Shown here: one piece after another, positions 42,157 through 50,841 of the stretch
Layout: the number at the start of each line of letters is the position of its first letter
How positions within the stretch are numbered: the stretch's first letter is position 1
Assembly: GCA_963816975.1 (NCBI GenBank)
Contig: CAWFMD010000006.1
Location: 248,001-312,000, forward strand
Direction: 5' to 3'
DNA from: DASRIA01 sp963816975
GTDB lineage: Bacteria > Actinomycetota > Thermoleophilia > Solirubrobacterales > JBBDJG01
DNA length: 64,000 bases
The notes under the pieces: generated by a model
Databases searched by the model: none
Told to the model about the DNA's origin: nothing
What the model saw: the letters and a program-made list of their open reading frames with translations, nothing else
Translations under genes and position numbers: made by a program

Positions 42157-44625
42157 CTACCGGTGGGAGTCGTAGCTGATCGCCTGCTGGAACGTGGGCC
42201 GGTTGGTCCAGCGCATCGTGTGGAACAGGAAGCCCGGCGAGAAGAAGATCCTCTCCACCGAGGCGTCCGACCGCCAGACCGTCGGGTCCGGGTTCTCGAA
42301 CACGGCTTCCAGCTCCGCGCCGGCCGCTTCGAGCGCGGCCCAGAGCGAGTCACGGCAGGTTGTGAAGTCCCCCTGGCCGCAGAACTTCGTCTTGAACTTC
42401 CCGGCGACCGGGCGACCCGCGATCCGTCGCAGGTCCTTCTCGACGTATCCGTACCAGCCGCTGATGTACGCCGATCCCTGGTTGTTGGCCTTGTCGTCCC
42501 GTTCCATGATGTCGGCCAGGTCGTCCAGCTGGGGCCCCAGCACCGGGCCCATCACGGCGTCCGCGAGCTTGGGCCACGCCGTGTCCAGGATCGCCGCACC
42601 GGGATGATCGATCGTGCCATTGAGGTCGGCGTCGAGCCGGCTCGATCCCTGCGCGCGCCAGTCCACGAGCAGGTCGTACATCTGCTGCGCGCGCGGGCTC
42701 GGAGCACCGCCGGTCTGGAGCACGGCCGCGATGCCGCGGAACGCCTGCGCCAGGCGCAGGTCCTGCGTGGCCGCGTAGTTCATCGCGCCGACTGCGGACG
42801 CCAGCGTGTGGGTGCCCACGGCGTTCGCAGCCGTCTCGAGCAGGTCGTTGCGGTGCACGGACCCGTAGGACCACGTGTCATCCGCCGCCTGCCATCCCGG
42901 CGCCGGCTTGTTGTTCCAGTTCACCAGCGTGTCGTCCTTCGGCGCGGTCCCGTGTGGGTGCTTCTTCTGGGAGAGGAACCCACGCCACTCGTACTTGCCG
43001 GTCCCCTTGGTCGGCAGTCCGAGGTCGACCTGCGAGTGGCGCTCCGGGATGCGGCCGCCGGAGAACATCGCGACGTCATCCTTGTCCGCATAGAACCAGT
43101 TGAACGTGAACTCGATCTGGTTCGCGGCGTCGTAGAAGCTGTCGACATCGGTCACCGAGCCGTCGTTCAGCGCGGCAAAGCCGAATGCGCTGAGGACCTC
43201 CCGGTTGCGCGTCGAGCGCGCCGACGACAGCGCGACCCGCTTGCCGTCCACGGTCGCGTACCCGACGACCGGGCCGTGGACCGTCTCGTTGAAGATCACC
43301 GGTGTCCCGGCGCCGAAGCCGACGGTCCCGGCGTCGAACGTGCTCATCTCCAGACACTGGCCGTCGAACTTGTAGTGCGTGTCGTCGCCGCACAGCTCCT
43401 CGGCGAAGATGTCGATGATGTCGTTGCCCGCGGAGGTTGCGCTCCACGAGAAGTCAGCACCGCGACCGATCTCCACATACGGGCCGGAACCGGGGAAGGT
43501 CACGCCGCGTGTGTCGATTCCGCCGCCGTGCACGTCGACCTCGTAGAGGATCTGCGGGTAGAAGTAACCGACCTGGGGCCCCGCCACGAAGAACGGGTGG
43601 CCGGTGTCCGACCGATCCTTGCCCACGAGCAGGGCGTTGCTGGCGCCCTCCCTACCCTCCTGAGCCGCGGCCGCGGCCTGCAGGCCCTGGCTGTCGATGC
43701 TGTCCGCGTCGATGATCGCGTTGCCCTTCTGGTTCGGGTGCGGGTGGGTGAGGCGGAAACGCTTGTCGAGCGTGACCGCGGCCTCGCGGTCGTCCTGCTC
43801 GCGCAGGTCGTCCCACACCTCCTCGCCCTTGCGCTCGCCCAGTCGGTCCTGGAGCGCCGACAGCAGCTGCGCGCGGCGAGCTTCGTCCCCGCCGCCCTTG
43901 CCGAACACCGCGCCGACGAGGGCCGCCACGGCCACCACGTCGTTGCGATTCCATGCCCGGCCGCTCGTGCCGGCCAGGGTGCGGTAGGCGTTGATGCCGG
44001 CGACGTAGCTGTCGACGTCATCGATGATTCGCTGCCCCCCGGGATGCGACAGGACGAGATCAACCTGCTGTGCGAGGAAGTCCTCGGTCTGCTGCGACGG
44101 GGTGAACGGCGTGAAGCCCTGCGCCAGCGCAAACGCGTTGAGACCCGGGGCGTCGAGCACCGCCGCCCTGCCGGGGCCGCGCAGGGTGTCCATCAGCAGC
44201 ATGCGGTCCTCGGCCGTGGCGAACCCCACGCCGAACATCGCGTCGTCGCGGTTGCCCGCCTCGATGTGCGGGACGCTGTAGCTGTCCCGGGTGATCGTGA
44301 GACCCGGACGGGCGGGGAAGGTGCGGGGGATGCCCTGCACGGGCAGGCCCCCGAGGCCGAAGACGTTCTTCTTGAAGAACACGGGCAGGTCCGCGGACGT
44401 GACGTTGCCCCGCTTGGGGGTCAGGCCGTCATACAGCGGGATCTGGTCGGAGGAGTTGGCATTGAATGAGAAAGATCCGGCCTGCCCCGGCGGCATGACG
44501 TTGAACGCGGCCCCCGCTTGCGAGTGGTCCTGGGCTGTCGCAAATGCGGATGCGGTGCAAGCGCCGAGGACGAGGACCGAGGCGGCGCACAGCGCGGCCC
44601 CAAACTTGGCAGCAGAACGAGACAT
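42157..44625 (-). CDS. Penicillin acylase family Ntn hydrolase (secreted or lipoprotein)
   Basis: 822 residues from an ATG with GGAGGGG upstream. The N-terminal signal AASVLVLGACTASAFA can be read as a lipobox (LGAC, Cys 23) or a Sec site. Alpha-chain text RDSYSVPHIEAGNRDDAMFGVGFATAEDRM; the autocatalytic cut is expected before Ser 329 in EGREGASNALLVG, giving the beta chain with its N-terminal Ser nucleophile. Downstream blocks: HPFFVAGPQVGYFYPQI, NETVHGPVVGYA and FTFNWFYADKDD. Family members hydrolyse penicillins, acyl-homoserine lactones or other amides; substrate is open. A TAGACT -10-like box lies at 44660-44665 (minus). Confidence 0.88.
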   Translation of the reverse strand: MSRSAAKFGAALCAASVLVLGACTASAFATAQDHSQAGAAFNVMPPGQAGSFSFNANSSDQIPLYDGLTPKRGNVTSADLPVFFKKNVFGLGGLPVQGIPRTFPARPGLTITRDSYSVPHIEAGNRDDAMFGVGFATAEDRMLLMDTLRGPGRAAVLDAPGLNAFALAQGFTPFTPSQQTEDFLAQQVDLVLSHPGGQRIIDDVDSYVAGINAYRTLAGTSGRAWNRNDVVAVAALVGAVFGKGGGDEARRAQLLSALQDRLGERKGEEVWDDLREQDDREAAVTLDKRFRLTHPHPNQKGNAIIDADSIDSQGLQAAAAAQEGREGASNALLVGKDRSDTGHPFFVAGPQVGYFYPQILYEVDVHGGGIDTRGVTFPGSGPYVEIGRGADFSWSATSAGNDIIDIFAEELCGDDTHYKFDGQCLEMSTFDAGTVGFGAGTPVIFNETVHGPVVGYATVDGKRVALSSARSTRNREVLSAFGFAALNDGSVTDVDSFYDAANQIEFTFNWFYADKDDVAMFSGGRIPERHSQVDLGLPTKGTGKYEWRGFLSQKKHPHGTAPKDDTLVNWNNKPAPGWQAADDTWSYGSVHRNDLLETAANAVGTHTLASAVGAMNYAATQDLRLAQAFRGIAAVLQTGGAPSPRAQQMYDLLVDWRAQGSSRLDADLNGTIDHPGAAILDTAWPKLADAVMGPVLGPQLDDLADIMERDDKANNQGSAYISGWYGYVEKDLRRIAGRPVAGKFKTKFCGQGDFTTCRDSLWAALEAAGAELEAVFENPDPTVWRSDASVERIFFSPGFLFHTMRWTNRPTFQQAISYDSHR

Positions 44626-44768
44626 CGACCCCTCCTAGTAGTGACCCCCGAAGGACGCGAGTCTAACCTGGATTGGACGGCGGATTCCAGACTTTCCGGT
44701 CAGTTGTCGGAAATTCTCCTGCCGCAGGCCGGTGCCAGGTGCCGCGCCGACGGGGCCGGGCGAATCGC

Positions 44769-45071
44769 TCAGGTGGACGCCTGGCGGCGCGCGGGCGGGC
44801 CGCCGGCGCCTCGCCAGGTACGCCAGTCGGGGCGCACGCGGGCCTCCCAGCCGGCCACCGCGACGACGCGGCCCATGCAGGACCCGCCGGCGACGTCGAC
44901 GAGCATTACGGCTTCGCCCGGACGCGGCGGTCGCGGGCCGCGCATCAGGAAGCGCACGGACGTCCAGATGCACTCGTCCTCGTCGCGCTCGGCGAGGTCT
45001 GCGCGCAGCACGACCTCACGCTCCCCGAAATCCAGTTCGCCCCCTGCGGCATCGTCACAGTGCACGTCCAC
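44769..45071 (-). CDS. Hypothetical small protein
   Basis: 100 residues from a GTG at 45071 (frame remains open upstream). Composition is protein-like: GEREVVLRADLAERDEDECIWTSVRFLMRGPRPPRPGEAVMLVDVAGG then MGRVVAVAGWEARVRPDW. It reads like a small beta-rich domain; no signal or membrane segment and no recognised family. It lies between the acylase and a transporter fragment. Confidence 0.5.
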   Translation of the reverse strand: MDVHCDDAAGGELDFGEREVVLRADLAERDEDECIWTSVRFLMRGPRPPRPGEAVMLVDVAGGSCMGRVVAVAGWEARVRPDWRTWRGAGGPPARRQAST

Positions 45072-45140
45072 GTCAGAGTTCCCTACCCGTATCCGCCGGG
45101 CACGAACCGGGCCGTCCCCCGACGGGCGCAGTGCGCGCGG

Positions 45141-45585
45141 CTAGACGGCCGCCGGCTCGGGCGTGCCCGCGTGCGGTATCTCGGGCTGGCCATGACCCAC
45201 TTCCTCGCTCGCGCCGCAGATCGCCCCGCCCGGGCACTCCGCGGCCGCCACCTTGCGGCGCGGATTGCGGATGCCGATGGCCGAGATCACGCCGCCCAGG
45301 ACGACGAGCGCGGCGGATAGTCCGATGCCGACGTGGAACGCGCGCACCGACGCGTCCTCGAATGCGTCGCGCAGGGCGGGGCGCTCGGCAGGCGGCGCGT
45401 CATCCGCCGCGTTGGTCGTCAGCGGGCGGGCCTGCGCCTGCTCGACCGCGGCGCGGGCCGCCGGGGTGCGGGGGCGGTCGCCGGTGAGGTCGTCCGTCCC
45501 GTTGACGAACTGAGCCGACACGATCGCACCGACGACGGCGATCGCGAGCAGCCCGGCGAACGAGCGGGCTGGACGGGACCTACTT
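45141..45585 (-). pseudogene. C-terminal remnant of a DHA2-type MFS drug transporter
   Basis: The frame from ~45585 reads RSFAGLLAIAVVGAIVSAQFVNG, one membrane helix, then a loop with ALRDAFEDASVRAFHVGIGLSAALVVLGGVISAIGIRNPRR, a second helix, and the EcPGG-type tail AECPGGAICG. This is the usual last fifth of a DHA2 (EmrB/QacA) transporter: the end of one helix, the extracytoplasmic loop and the final helix. The ~400 N-terminal residues are missing; sequence immediately upstream belongs to the RTX gene, whose stop lies within 6 bases. An ATG-like start at 45521 exists, but a functional 126-residue protein is unlikely. Confidence 0.65.
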
Positions 45586-46866
45586 GTGGCGCACGCTCTC
45601 GCAGTTGACCGCGCGATCGCCGCGGTCTACAAATGCTGTGTCGTTACCCGGGCCGCAGTCGACCTGGTCGTGCTTCCCCCCGCCGAACGCGTGCACCGTG
45701 TCGTCGCCGTCGCCCCCGAAAACGCGGTCACGCCCGGTGTCGGGGCGCAGCTCGTCGTCGCCCGGGCCGCCGTCCACGAAGTCGGCGCCGCGGCCGCCGG
45801 AGATGCGGTCGTCGCCCTCATCCCCTTGGAGGTGGTCGGACCCGTTGTTCCCGAAGATCGTGTCGTTGCCGGGTCCGGCGAGCACACGATCGCGTCCGCT
45901 CGAGCCCGGCACGTGGTCACCCCAGATCACGTCGCCCCCGGCGAAGCCCTGGATCGTGTCGTCACCTGCGCCACCCAGCAGCGTGTCGTTCAGCTCGGTC
46001 CCGTTCAGCGCGTCGGCCGCGGCGCCGCCGATCAACCGCCGTCCCTGGTGTGGATCGACGGGCGCGGGCAGCGGCCCGAGTGCCACGATCTCGCAATCGC
46101 GGAAGCGCGTCGCGCTCACGTCGCGGCGGTCCACGTACACCGTGTCGTAGCCGGGACCGCAGCTGATCACCGACTCGGACAGCGGTTCCTCCGGCTCGAC
46201 CGCGTTGATCACGTCGTTGCCCGGCCCCGCCCAGATCGCATCGCGGCCGCTCCAGCCGACCAGCTCGTCGTCGCCTGGGCCGCCGCGCAGGCGGTCTTCC
46301 GCGGTGCCGCCGTTCAGGCGGTCGCTGCCGGGGCCGCCGCTGATGGTGTCTCCCGCCGGCCCACCGTCGACGACGTCGTTGCCGAGGCCGCCAGAGGCGC
46401 GGTCCCGGCCGAAGCCCCCGTTCAACTCGTCGTTGCCGGGGCCGCCGCGCATGCGGTCGTCGCCGGAGTCGCCGATCAGCAGATCGTTGCCATCGCCGCC
46501 GCGCAGCCGATCGCCCGCCGTCCCGCCCTCGATGCGGTCGTCGCCGCTCTGCCCGAACAGCCGGTCCCGGGCCTCGTCGCCGAAGATCGAGTCAGCCCCG
46601 CCGCCGCCGCCGAGGAAGTCACGCCCGGTGCCGCCCCGCAGCGTGTCGTTGCCGCCGAGGCCGAACATGCGGTCGCCCGAGCGCGCGCCCCACATCGTGT
46701 TCGCCAGCGCGTTGCCCTGCAACCGGTCCTTGCCGCTCGACCCGAAGAACGTCACCCGCGCACCCAGCGCGGCCGACGCGAGCAGGCTCGCACAGAGGGC
46801 CACCGCGAGCGCGCAGGCAGCGGCGAGGCATGCGGCGGCATGCATGGGACGTCCGGTCGTTCGCAT
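45580..46866 (-). CDS. Secreted RTX (hemolysin-type calcium-binding repeat) protein under a riboswitch
   Basis: 428 residues from the ATG at 46866 (a TTG at 46878 is possible). Signal peptide ACALAVALCASLLASAALGA, then almost entirely Gly-Asp repeats of the GGxGxDxLxG type in two blocks (~45-225 and ~275-425), with a Cys-containing spacer (ISCGPGYDTVYVDRRDV, FRDCEIVALGP) and a terminal VNCESVRHK. Repeats would fold as parallel beta-rolls that load Ca2+ outside the cell. No catalytic domain is attached. The leader holds a cyclic-di-AMP riboswitch-like RNA, so expression probably depends on this messenger. Confidence 0.85.
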   Translation of the reverse strand: MRTTGRPMHAAACLAAACALAVALCASLLASAALGARVTFFGSSGKDRLQGNALANTMWGARSGDRMFGLGGNDTLRGGTGRDFLGGGGGADSIFGDEARDRLFGQSGDDRIEGGTAGDRLRGGDGNDLLIGDSGDDRMRGGPGNDELNGGFGRDRASGGLGNDVVDGGPAGDTISGGPGSDRLNGGTAEDRLRGGPGDDELVGWSGRDAIWAGPGNDVINAVEPEEPLSESVISCGPGYDTVYVDRRDVSATRFRDCEIVALGPLPAPVDPHQGRRLIGGAAADALNGTELNDTLLGGAGDDTIQGFAGGDVIWGDHVPGSSGRDRVLAGPGNDTIFGNNGSDHLQGDEGDDRISGGRGADFVDGGPGDDELRPDTGRDRVFGGDGDDTVHAFGGGKHDQVDCGPGNDTAFVDRGDRAVNCESVRHK

Positions 46867-46892
46867 GATCGTGGCCAAAAGCCGACGTTTTC

Positions 46893-47083
46893 CGATGACC
46901 GCCTACGAGGTGAGCTGACGGGCTCGCGCTCCTTCACCTGTCGGATCGGGTTGCGCGTCGGCCACCGGTGTGGCCGATTAGCCCCCGGCCGCAAAATCTC
47001 TGCGACCAATGGGTCCCCCGCTCCGCGGCGCTCTGGGCGACCGCGGACTCGGCGGCGAGTCGTGCGGCATTTAAGCAACCCGA
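46893..47083 (-). ncRNA. ydaO/yuaA-type cyclic-di-AMP riboswitch
   Basis: Minus-strand leader 27 bases ahead of the RTX ATG. Conserved blocks in the right order: GGTTGCTTAAAT (about 47071-47082), CGCCGAGTCCGCGG, GGAGCGGGGGACCCATTGG, GGGGGCTAATCGGCC with a paired GGCCGA arm, CCCGATCCGACAGGTGAAG, and the 3' core CCCGTCAGCTCACCTCG with TAGGCGG (46901-46920). These match the hallmarks of RF00379 (GGGGGACCCA, CCCGACAGCTAACCTCGTA). The call is by eye. It fills most of the 314-base gap 46867-47180; in the remainder I see only a possible promoter area. Confidence 0.8.
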
Positions 47084-47180
47084 GGGACGGAAAAGCCCGC
47101 GGCAGATTGTGTCTATCCGCTCTTACCGGGAATTCAGGCCAGGCATGCGGCCGACGGCGGCCGCCGTCAGCGCCTCCGGA

Positions 47181-47801
47181 CTACGCCCGCGGCTCCCGCC
47201 ACATGCGCCACAGGGGCGGACCGTCGTCGGGGAGGTGGAACTCCTCCGTCACCTCGAAGCCGTGCCGCAGATACAGATCGCGGCTGCCCGTGGATCCCGC
47301 GTTGAGGTAGGCCGGCATTCGCTCGGCGTCGCACCGCCGCAGCACGGGCTCCATCAGCGCCGACCCGATGCCCTTGCCCTGCGACTCCGGCTCCACGCCG
47401 AGCGAGTCGAGGTAGTAGTGACGCGTGGTCGGGTGCCCGGACTCCATCACCGTCAGCCCGCGCTGCGCGCGGGCCAGCGCGCGGCCGAAGACACGCAGCA
47501 TCCCCGGCAGCAGCACCACCTGGTCGACCACCCCCAGCCGCCACGTCCCGGGCGGCACCCACAGCGCGCCGCCCACCACGTCGTGCGTCGTGTAGCAATA
47601 GTCCCGCGCGAGGTGCACCCGGCGCAGCATCACCTCGAACAGGCGCCGCGCGCGCTCCACGCGCGTGTCGGCGTCGAACAGGAACCACTGCATCGGCGGG
47701 TCGCCGTCGAACGCGCGGGCCAGCGCATCGGCCAGCCGCGGGACATCGTCCGCGCGTCGCCTTGCGAACCGCCTGGCCGGACAGCGCCGCGGCGGGCGCA
47801 C
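47181..47801 (-). CDS. GNAT-family N-acetyltransferase
   Basis: 206 residues from a GTG at 47801 directly next to the preceding gene's stop. Acetyl-CoA-binding motif A is LDSLGVEPESQGKGIGSALMEPVLRRC (Q-G-K-G-I-G), with motif B NAGSTGSRDLYLRHGFEVTEEF. The N-terminal RADDVPRLADALARAFDGDPPMQWFLFD block is typical of the group that acetylates small amines or toxins; substrate unknown. It probably shares a transcript with the small membrane protein upstream. Confidence 0.87.
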   Translation of the reverse strand: MRPPRRCPARRFARRRADDVPRLADALARAFDGDPPMQWFLFDADTRVERARRLFEVMLRRVHLARDYCYTTHDVVGGALWVPPGTWRLGVVDQVVLLPGMLRVFGRALARAQRGLTVMESGHPTTRHYYLDSLGVEPESQGKGIGSALMEPVLRRCDAERMPAYLNAGSTGSRDLYLRHGFEVTEEFHLPDDGPPLWRMWREPRA

Positions 47802-48029
47802 CTACCACCGGCTGTCGGAGTCCTTCGTGAAGGTCCGCTTGCGAGTGGGGTAGCGGCGGTTGTTGACGGCGATCGCCACGCCCGTGACCGCGACCAGGAT
47901 GGCGCCGAGCACGACCCAATCCTCCCAACCGTCGACCACGCTGGTGACGCCCAGGACCACGATCACACCGACCACCGATAAGAGCACTAGAGCTTGCAAC
48001 CAAGCCGGGAAACGCAAATACTCCTCCAC
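47802..48029 (-). CDS. Small two-helix membrane protein
   Basis: 75 residues from the GTG at 48029 with GAGGAC upstream. Two membrane helices: LQALVLLSVVGVIVVLGVTSVV and WVVLGAILVAVTGVAIAVN, with a basic C-terminus RRYPTRKRTFTKDSD. No family is assigned. It is divergent from the universal stress protein gene and abuts the acetyltransferase gene. Confidence 0.6.
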   Translation of the reverse strand: MEEYLRFPAWLQALVLLSVVGVIVVLGVTSVVDGWEDWVVLGAILVAVTGVAIAVNNRRYPTRKRTFTKDSDSRW

Positions 48030-48092
48030 GTCCTCGGGGAGGGCATCATAACCGCCCCAACCGAACACCCCGCGGCGAGGAGGAGAAGGCGC

Positions 48093-48527
48093 ATGATCCA
48101 GAAAGTCGCTGTCGGTACCGACGGCTCCGAAACCGCCGACAAGGCGGTCGACTTCGCATTCGACGTGGCCGAGAAGTTCGGCGCTGCGGTGGTGATCTGC
48201 AGCTCCTACCGGCCGGTCAGCGAGGACAAGGTCCGCCGCGAGCAGCGCGAGGCGCCGGAGGACATCCAGTGGTCGATCAACCCCACCCAGGAGGTCGACT
48301 CGACGCTCAACACGGCCGCCGAGCGGGCCCGGGGGCGCGGCATCGAGACGATCACCGAGGCGCGCGAGGGCGAACCGGCCGACGTGCTGTGTGAAATCGC
48401 CGAAGCCCACGGCGCCGACCTGCTGGTGGTCGGGAACAAGGGCATGCAGCGCCGGGTGCTGGGCAGCGTGCCCAACAGCGTGTCGCACAAGGCCCCCTGC
48501 TCGGTGGTGATCGTCAAGACGACGTAA
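48093..48527 (+). CDS. Universal stress protein (UspA family)
   Basis: 144 residues from the ATG at 48093 with GAGGAGGAGAAGG just upstream. N-terminal KVAVGTDGSETADKAVDFA and the nucleotide-binding signature VVGNKGMQRRVLGSVPNSVSHKAPCSVVIVK (G-x2-G-x9-G-S/T) mark an ATP-binding Usp. A role in stress or dormancy is general for the family. The SnoaL-like gene begins 2 bases after its stop. Confidence 0.92.
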   Translation: MIQKVAVGTDGSETADKAVDFAFDVAEKFGAAVVICSSYRPVSEDKVRREQREAPEDIQWSINPTQEVDSTLNTAAERARGRGIETITEAREGEPADVLCEIAEAHGADLLVVGNKGMQRRVLGSVPNSVSHKAPCSVVIVKTT

Positions 48528-48528
48528 C

Positions 48529-48939
48529 GTGCAGCCCGTGGCTGACACCCTCGCGCAGATCAGAAGCTCATATGAGGCCCTCAACCGCAGAGACATCGAT
48601 GGCACGATGGCCGTGCTCGACCCGCACGCGAAGTGGGTCGAGCACTCCGACCTGCCGGAGGCGGGGAGCTACGAGGGGCGCGCGACGATTCGTGATTTTC
48701 TCGAGCACTTCCTCGACTCGTGGGACGAGTTCGAGCAGCAGATCGAGGAGGTGCACGCCGAGCAGGACTGCGTGCTCCTGTTCATCCGTCTGACCGCGAG
48801 CGGCAGGGGTAGCGGGATCGACGTGCAGTCACGCTATGCGCACCTGTGGTTGATCCGCGAGGGCCGCGCCGTGCGGGTCGACGCCTACTACGACCGGGAG
48901 TCTGCGCTAGCCGCGCTGCGCGCGGTGCACGATCGCTGA
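48529..48939 (+). CDS. SnoaL-like NTF2-fold protein
   Basis: 136 residues from GTG 48529 (GTG 48538 is possible). SnoaL pattern: IRSSYEALNRRDIDGTMAVLDPHAKWVEH, EGRATIRDFLEHFLDSWDEFEQQIEEVH, and a final strand HLWLIREGRAVRVDAYYDRESALAAL. It is a predicted ligand-binding or isomerase fold in a Usp operon. The 3' end overlaps the convergent membrane-protein gene by 33 bases. Confidence 0.8.
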   Translation: MQPVADTLAQIRSSYEALNRRDIDGTMAVLDPHAKWVEHSDLPEAGSYEGRATIRDFLEHFLDSWDEFEQQIEEVHAEQDCVLLFIRLTASGRGSGIDVQSRYAHLWLIREGRAVRVDAYYDRESALAALRAVHDR

Positions 48940-49716
48940 GCCGGCCAACCCGACGCCCAGCACGGAGGCCGCGAACACCACCCACAGCACGCTCTCTCCG
49001 TCGTCGAAGTGCTCCCCGAACACGGCGGCCGCCAGCAGCTCGAGCGCGCCGAGCGTGCCGTACGCGTAGGCGGCGCCGCGCAGGCGCTCGACCCGGTTGT
49101 CGAGCGCGGCGAACCCCGCCGCGGCGGCGAACCCGATCAGGAATGAGCCGACCGCGCGCGCGGTGAGCGGCGTCAGCGCCCACGGCCAGATCGTGTCCCC
49201 GCTCGACGGCGACGCCCACAGCACGCTTCCGATGATGCCCATCACGAGCGCGTGGATCCCGAGTGCGCCGCGCAGCACGGCCGGGATCGGTGTGGCGCCC
49301 AGGCCGCCCGGCTCGCGCGGCACCTGCAGTTGCCGCCAGATCAGGAGCGCGAGCCCGAACGGCACCGTGCAGTACACGACGAGCCAGAACCATCCGAACA
49401 GCGAGTCGAGGTCGAACTTGTCGAGGTGGATCAGCGTGGCCGCGAGCAGCAGCACGGCGATCGCCATCACCGGCACGAGCGTGGGCAGCACCTCCTCCCA
49501 GGTCGTGCGCGTGGCGCTCCACCCGATCAGCACGAACGCGGCCCAGTAGGCGGCGCCCAGGAAAGCCGCGGTCAGCGGCGGCTGGATCGGCCACGAGAAG
49601 AAGCGATCAGTCTCCGCGGCCAGCGGGAACAGCAGGAAACCGGCGATCAGCGCCAGCCCGGCGAAGGCCGCGAGCAGGGCACGCAGCTCCGAGGTCAGGG
49701 GCCGTGCGGTGGGCAC
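48907..49716 (-). CDS. Integral membrane protein, unknown
   Basis: 269 residues with about eight hydrophobic segments: LLAAFAGLALIAGFLLFPLA, AAFLGAAYWAAFVLIGW, LVPVMAIAVLLLAATLIHL, FWLVVYCTVPFGLALLIW, GIHALVMGIIGSVLWA, AVGSFLIGFAAAAGFAAL, TLGALELLAAAVFG and VLWVVFAASVLGVGLAGSAIV. The pattern resembles hypothetical multi-pass proteins of actinobacteria; no motif gives a role. Confidence 0.75.
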   Translation of the reverse strand: MPTARPLTSELRALLAAFAGLALIAGFLLFPLAAETDRFFSWPIQPPLTAAFLGAAYWAAFVLIGWSATRTTWEEVLPTLVPVMAIAVLLLAATLIHLDKFDLDSLFGWFWLVVYCTVPFGLALLIWRQLQVPREPGGLGATPIPAVLRGALGIHALVMGIIGSVLWASPSSGDTIWPWALTPLTARAVGSFLIGFAAAAGFAALDNRVERLRGAAYAYGTLGALELLAAAVFGEHFDDGESVLWVVFAASVLGVGLAGSAIVHRAQRG

Positions 49717-49745
49717 GCCTGCACTCTAAGTATTTGCTGGGCGGG

Positions 49746-50621
49746 TCAGCCGGCCATTGCGGTGCCCGTGAACGCGCACGCGGCCGACCCGCCGAACGCG
49801 TTTGCCTCCTCGCCCAGGAAGGACGCCGACACGCTCACTCCGGCGGGCGTCGTGAAGACGAGCGTCCCCTGCGAGCCGTCGTCGTTCTGGGCAAACAGGG
49901 AAAAGCTCTCGCCGGGGTTGAGGTCGTTGTCCTGACGGTAGAAGGAGGTGTTCTCGGGATCCTTGGTCCATGACACGTGCAGCGTCGCGTGAGCCACCGT
50001 GGACGTGGCGCGCACGTCGAGGTCCGGTCCGGCCGCGCAGGTCGCGCTCAGCACCAGGCCGCCGAGGTCGAGCAGGCGGGTTGCCGGGGTGTTGATCGGC
50101 ACGCGGAAGTCGATCTTCGCGGCGTGCAGCCCATCCACCCGGTCGGCATTCAGACCGGTCGCGATGCCGGTCGCGTTGGTGGTGAACGGCCTGCCGGTGT
50201 CGTTCTTGGTCTCGATCCGGCCGGCCTCGCTGCCGTCGGTCTCGAACTCGAACGCGCGCCCTTCCTGGAGGTTGTTGGACCGCATGCACGGCTCCCGCCC
50301 AGGCTTGGACCGGCATCCGTAGATCGCGCCGCCGCCGTTGCCCGCGCGCACGTTCGACTGGCGCGTGCCGTAGGTCTTCGACGAGGAGATCAGCTCGGTC
50401 TCGCGACCCGCCGACCCGTTGCCGGGATTGCGCTTGCCCTCGCGCAGGACATCGCCCGTGGCCCCCACCGCGAAGGGGGACACGACCAGCGCGAGGAGCA
50501 CCGCGCTCGCCAGCACGTAGCGCCCCTGACGGGAGCCGGGGCGGCGATCACGCCGCGCCGTCGCGACGTAGCGGTCAACCGCCTCAGTCCAGGCTCGATC
50601 ATCCTGTCTGGTGCTGGGCAT
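49746..50621 (-). CDS. Membrane-anchored surface protein, unknown
   Basis: 291 residues from an ATG with GGAGGAAGC directly upstream. A cytoplasmic basic N-terminus (RYVATARRDRRPGSRQGR) precedes one membrane helix (YVLASAVLLALVVSPFAVGA); the rest is extracellular: Ser/Asn/Gly-rich region, NATGIATGLNADRVDGLHAAKIDF, as in surface proteins with a NADTVDGLHA-type segment, and a beta-rich C-terminus with Cys residues. Such proteins are frequent in Solirubrobacterales genomes and have no known function. Confidence 0.7.
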   Translation of the reverse strand: MPSTRQDDRAWTEAVDRYVATARRDRRPGSRQGRYVLASAVLLALVVSPFAVGATGDVLREGKRNPGNGSAGRETELISSSKTYGTRQSNVRAGNGGGAIYGCRSKPGREPCMRSNNLQEGRAFEFETDGSEAGRIETKNDTGRPFTTNATGIATGLNADRVDGLHAAKIDFRVPINTPATRLLDLGGLVLSATCAAGPDLDVRATSTVAHATLHVSWTKDPENTSFYRQDNDLNPGESFSLFAQNDDGSQGTLVFTTPAGVSVSASFLGEEANAFGGSAACAFTGTAMAG

Positions 50622-50841
50622 GCTTCCTCCTCGTGGCGTCCGCGAGGCCCGTCAGAGCCAGGCCCCGGCACAGTTTTCCTCTCCCTTGGGCGGGCAACTT
50701 GGGCACGTGTTCGCCGCAGCGCGCCGAACGCCTGCGCCTGCAACGCCGCGACCGCGACTCTCGGGGGTTTGCGGGCACGCTCCGCGGGGAAGATTTGCGG
50801 CCAGAAAGCCCGGTCACTTTGCCCTGGGGAGGGCGGCTGAG

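Noticed and set aside
45141..45521. A real 126-residue membrane protein starting at 45521
   Set aside because: The upstream in-frame sequence continues the transporter helix, and the text matches only the C-terminal end of DHA2 transporters, so it is treated as a remnant.
50622..50841. A second riboswitch in the divergent region before the propeller gene
   Set aside because: GC-rich with some pairing potential on both strands, but no conserved block of a riboswitch class known to me.
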